DNA from: Anderseniella sp039978075
GTDB lineage: Bacteria; Pseudomonadota; Alphaproteobacteria; Rhizobiales; Aestuariivirgaceae
DNA: 64,000 nucleotides
NCBI GenBank assembly: GCA_039978075.1
Contig: JBDWCA010000002.1
Span: 806,001 to 870,000, forward strand
Reading direction: 5' to 3'
The notes under the pieces were generated by a model. That model searched no databases, was not told where the DNA came from, and saw only the letters and a list, made by a program, of their open reading frames with translations. This document shows positions 61,014-64,000 of the stretch, piece after piece (position 1 is the stretch's first letter; each line of letters opens with the position of its first letter). A program made the position numbers and the translations under genes.

Positions 61014-62273
61014 ATGACCCAAACTGAACCACAAGCCCCTGCGACAGATAGCGGAACACCGGTTGTTGCTGCGGTGCCGCGTATCAATATTACGGTGTTT
61101 TGTTCAACGCAGGCGACCATAGCCGCAATGCAGCAGGTGGTTGTCGACCGCCGTATGGCACGGGCACATGTTGACGTCCGCAATGGCGGCATAATGGCAG
61201 CGGCTCAGGCCTTCAGCCAGGCAACCACACCCGATGTCCTCGTTATGGAAACGGAAGGCCATCGCGATCAGGTCCTATCTGAACTCAGTCAGTTGGCACA
61301 GGTGTGTGATCCGTCTACCAAAGTGATTTTGATCGGTCACGTAAATGACGTCATTCTGTATCGCGAACTGATCCGCCAGGGCCTCAGCGAATATCTTGTG
61401 GCGCCGGTCCATCAGCTTCAGGTGATTGATGCCATCAGCTCGTTGTTCAATGAACCCGGCGCCGATCCGATAGGTCGCATTGTCGCTTTCATCGGAGCAA
61501 AAGGCGGTGTCGGATCCAGTACCATTGCCCACAACGTGGCAGCACTTGCCTCGGGTGAGTATCAGGTCGATACGATTGTTACTGATCTTGATCTGGCCTT
61601 TGGTACCGCAGGCCTGAACTTCAATCAGGATCCCGCTCACGGCATCGCAGAAGCCATTGCTTCATCTGATCGCATCGACCAGACCATGCTTGAACGGTTG
61701 CTGACAAAATGCAGTGATCGGCTGAACCTTCTGTCGGCACCGGCACAAGTTGAAAAGTCTCTGGGTATTGAAGACGACACCCTTGAGCCGATAATTGATG
61801 CAATTCGTTCCAGCGCGCCGCTGATCATTCTCGACATCCCCAACCTGTGGACTGTCTGGTCGAAGCAGCTTCTTCTGGGTGCTGATGATGTCATTATCAC
61901 CTCTACTCCTGACCTTGCCTCGCTGCGCAATACCAAGAACATTTTTGACTTCCTGACTGCTGCGCGGCCCAACGACAAGGCTCCCCTGATTGTTCTCAAC
62001 CAGGTCGGTGTACATAAGCGTCCGGAAATACCGGTAGCGGAATTTTCAAAGGCAATTGGCGTTGAGCCGACGGTGGTTATTCCATTTGACGCGCACGTGT
62101 TCGGCACCGCAAGCACCAACGGACAGATGGTCGGCGAAGTCGGTCCGAAATCCAAGGCCGCTGAACAGGTCGCAATGCTTGGTCAGTTGCTGATTGGCAA
62201 AAACCCTGAAGCGCCTGCAGGCAAGGGTGGCTCTGCGCTTGCCAAATTGTTGCCCATGCTGAGGAAGAAGTAA
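61014..62273 (+). CDS. cpaE: Pilus assembly/localisation ATPase CpaE/TadZ
   Basis: The product of about 419 residues has an N-terminal atypical receiver domain (about 25-150) and a MinD/ParA-like ATPase with the deviant Walker A AFIGAKGGVGSSTIAHN and DLDLAFGTAGLNF. In Caulobacter, CpaE/TadZ proteins place the pilus machine at the pole. The ATG at 61014 is preferred to a GTG three codons earlier. Its stop overlaps the cpaF start by one base. Confidence 0.92.
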   Translation: MTQTEPQAPATDSGTPVVAAVPRINITVFCSTQATIAAMQQVVVDRRMARAHVDVRNGGIMAAAQAFSQATTPDVLVMETEGHRDQVLSELSQLAQVCDPSTKVILIGHVNDVILYRELIRQGLSEYLVAPVHQLQVIDAISSLFNEPGADPIGRIVAFIGAKGGVGSSTIAHNVAALASGEYQVDTIVTDLDLAFGTAGLNFNQDPAHGIAEAIASSDRIDQTMLERLLTKCSDRLNLLSAPAQVEKSLGIEDDTLEPIIDAIRSSAPLIILDIPNLWTVWSKQLLLGADDVIITSTPDLASLRNTKNIFDFLTAARPNDKAPLIVLNQVGVHKRPEIPVAEFSKAIGVEPTVVIPFDAHVFGTASTNGQMVGEVGPKSKAAEQVAMLGQLLIGKNPEAPAGKGGSALAKLLPMLRKK

Positions 62274-63814
62274 TGTTTGGTAAACGGGGAGAAGGTTCAA
62301 CACCTCAACCGCCGGCGCAACCGGCTGTGCCGGACAGCGAGCCGGCAAAGGCCGCGCCGGCGCCTGCAGCCAAGCAGGCACAGGTTATACCTGGGTTGGA
62401 TCTGGGTGACACCAGCGCTGCCCAGCCGAGCGACGCTGCGGCTGATGCAGCTGCCTCCGCGGCTGCGCCGGCAAAGGCGGCACCGCCAAAACCTGCACGA
62501 GATGGCAAGAACGGACGGTCGGAAAATTACTACGATATAAAAACCACGATCTTCAATGCGCTGATTGATGCGATCGACCTGACCCAGCTCGGTCAGCTTG
62601 AACGCGATGCGGCGCGTGATGAAATTCGCGACATCGTCAACGAGATTATTTCTCTCAAAGACGTTGCAATGTCGATTGCCGAACAGGAAGAACTGCTCGA
62701 AGACATTTGCAATGACGTTCTTGGTTACGGGCCGCTCGAACCCCTGCTCGCGCGCGATGATATCGCCGACATCATGGTCAATGGCGCGGACACCTGCTTC
62801 ATCGAGGTTGACGGCAAGATGCTGGATGCCGGCGTCCGCTTCCGCGATAACGCCCAGTTGTTGAACATCTGTCAGCGTATCGTTAGCCAGGTCGGCCGCC
62901 GTGTCGACGAAGCCAGCCCGATCTGTGACGCTCGATTGATGGATGGCTCACGTGTCAACGTGATTGCCCCGCCACTTGCGATCGACGGGGCCGCGCTCAC
63001 CATTCGTAAGTTTAAGAAGGACCGTCTGCGCCTCGATGATCTGGTGAAATTCGGATCCATTACGCCTGATGGCGCTGAAATACTGCAGATCGTCGGCCGG
63101 GTTCGCTGCAATGTGCTGGTATCCGGTGGTACCGGTTCTGGCAAGACAACCCTGTTGAACTGTCTGACCGGTTACGTTGATCATGAAGAGCGCGTCATCA
63201 CATGCGAAGATGCCGCCGAGCTCCAGCTTCAGCAACCACATGTTGTGCGTCTTGAAACACGTCCGCCGAACCTCGAAGGTGAAGGTGAAATCAGCATGCG
63301 CGACCTGGTGAAAAACTGCCTGCGTATGCGTCCTGAACGTATCATTGTGGGTGAGGTTCGTGGCCCTGAGGCCTTTGACCTGTTGCAGGCAATGAATACA
63401 GGCCATGACGGTTCGATGGGCACGCTGCATGCCAACTCGCCGCGTGAAGCCCTGTCACGTCTGGAATCGATGATCACCATGGGCGGGTTCTCCCTGCCAT
63501 CCAAGACCATCAAGGAAATGATTACCGGTTCCATTGATGTGATTGTTCAGGCTGCCCGCCTGCGTGACGGTTCGCGACGCATCACCCATGTGACCGAAGT
63601 TGTCGGCATGGAAGGTGATGTGATCATTACGCAGGATCTGTTTGTTTACGAAATCGTCGGTGAAGATGCCAATGGCAAGATCGTTGGCCGGCATCGTTCG
63701 ACTGGCATTGCGCGGCCGAATTTCTGGGACCGTGCGCGTTATTACGGTGAGGAAGCACGGCTGGCAACTGCGTTGGAAAACGCTGAAGTGGCCGATGAAG
63801 ATTACAACGGCTGA
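62273..63814 (+). CDS. cpaF: Flp pilus assembly ATPase CpaF/TadA
   Basis: The 513-residue secretion ATPase has an Ala/Pro-rich N-terminal tail (about 1-80). The helical N-domain contains YGPLEPLLARDDIADIMVNG. The motor domain has Walker A GGTGSGKTTLLN, an Asp box, Walker B RPERIIVGEVRG and the His box MGTLHANSPREA. It powers pilus extension and retraction. The TAATG overlap with cpaE gives translational coupling. Confidence 0.95.
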   Translation: MFGKRGEGSTPQPPAQPAVPDSEPAKAAPAPAAKQAQVIPGLDLGDTSAAQPSDAAADAAASAAAPAKAAPPKPARDGKNGRSENYYDIKTTIFNALIDAIDLTQLGQLERDAARDEIRDIVNEIISLKDVAMSIAEQEELLEDICNDVLGYGPLEPLLARDDIADIMVNGADTCFIEVDGKMLDAGVRFRDNAQLLNICQRIVSQVGRRVDEASPICDARLMDGSRVNVIAPPLAIDGAALTIRKFKKDRLRLDDLVKFGSITPDGAEILQIVGRVRCNVLVSGGTGSGKTTLLNCLTGYVDHEERVITCEDAAELQLQQPHVVRLETRPPNLEGEGEISMRDLVKNCLRMRPERIIVGEVRGPEAFDLLQAMNTGHDGSMGTLHANSPREALSRLESMITMGGFSLPSKTIKEMITGSIDVIVQAARLRDGSRRITHVTEVVGMEGDVIITQDLFVYEIVGEDANGKIVGRHRSTGIARPNFWDRARYYGEEARLATALENAEVADEDYNG

Positions 63815-63944
63815 CCGTCGTGACACCAGGCAGACCTGGGTTCGACTGAACCTGTAAAGCTGCCCTGGCACTTTGGAAACGATCAGTTTTTGGCGTTTGA
63901 CCGATTAAGTCAAAACCATACTGATCCAGGAGACGAGACAGGAA

Positions 63945-64000
63945 ATGGAATTTAGTCCGGAGTTGACGAAAATCGCGTTCGTGGTGTTCGCCGCCTTGAG
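63945..64000 (+). CDS. tadB: TadB/CpaG inner-membrane pilus protein (5' end only)
   Basis: Only the first 18 complete codons are present (MEFSPELTKIAFVVFAAL), with a hydrophobic start. Position after cpaF and a purine-rich AGGAGACGAGACAGG before the ATG support TadB, the platform protein. The identification rests mainly on gene order. Confidence 0.6.
   Translation, partial: MEFSPELTKIAFVVFAAL

Overview
The window looks like a chromosomal segment of an alphaproteobacterium, probably Hyphomicrobiales or a close relative. The evidence is the GcrA cell-cycle regulator, a full CtrA-type box and clustered GANTC sites in front of gcrA, the conserved backbone gcrA/argD/argF/hslO/apaG/dcd/lepA, a MbfA-type iron exporter, the phoR-pstSCAB-phoU-phoB order and a cpa/tad pilus locus. 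No tRNA, rRNA, CRISPR array, integrase or transposase was recognised.

Layout. 1-5.9 kb: a solute-binding protein, an alpha/beta hydrolase, a small membrane protein divergent from a Crp/Fnr regulator, and two overlapping esterase/peptidase-type hydrolases. 5.9-14 kb: a complete phosphate-starvation locus with a three-repeat Pho box before pstS and a stem-loop between pstS and pstC. 14-28 kb: the conserved backbone (gcrA, argD, argF, hslO, argE, apaG, dcd, lepA), interrupted by an enolase-superfamily/alcohol-dehydrogenase gene pair and by a foreign-looking gene flanked by two copies of the dcd 3' end. Next to this lie two tandem 274-bp repeat units, each with a long hairpin. 28-31 kb: an MFS transporter, mbfA with a candidate iron-control palindrome, and a DUF3750 gene.

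31-50 kb is an accessory catabolic region: livHMGF plus two paralogous binding proteins, a cupin, a GFA-family gene divergent from an HxlR regulator across two palindromes, two FAD monooxygenases, a Rieske oxygenase translationally coupled to a glutamine-synthetase-like ligase, a PcaL-type fusion (enol-lactonase plus carboxymuconolactone decarboxylase), an EamA transporter and an aminotransferase. Together they suggest uptake and ring oxidation of an aromatic, possibly amino-aromatic, compound feeding the beta-ketoadipate pathway. An AT-rich, stand-alone OLD-type ATPase/TOPRIM nuclease gene, a likely defence gene, sits inside this region.

50-54 kb holds a decayed segmental duplication. One copy keeps an intact rhodanese gene and a remnant of the MFS transporter. 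The other keeps the intact MFS transporter and a remnant of the rhodanese gene. An OpgC-like acyltransferase lies between them. 54-64 kb is a tad/cpa type IVc pilus locus: tadG and tadE and a stand-alone pilus-N-domain gene on the minus strand, then flp, cpaABCDEF and the start of tadB on the plus strand, with near-consensus CtrA boxes before three of its promoters.
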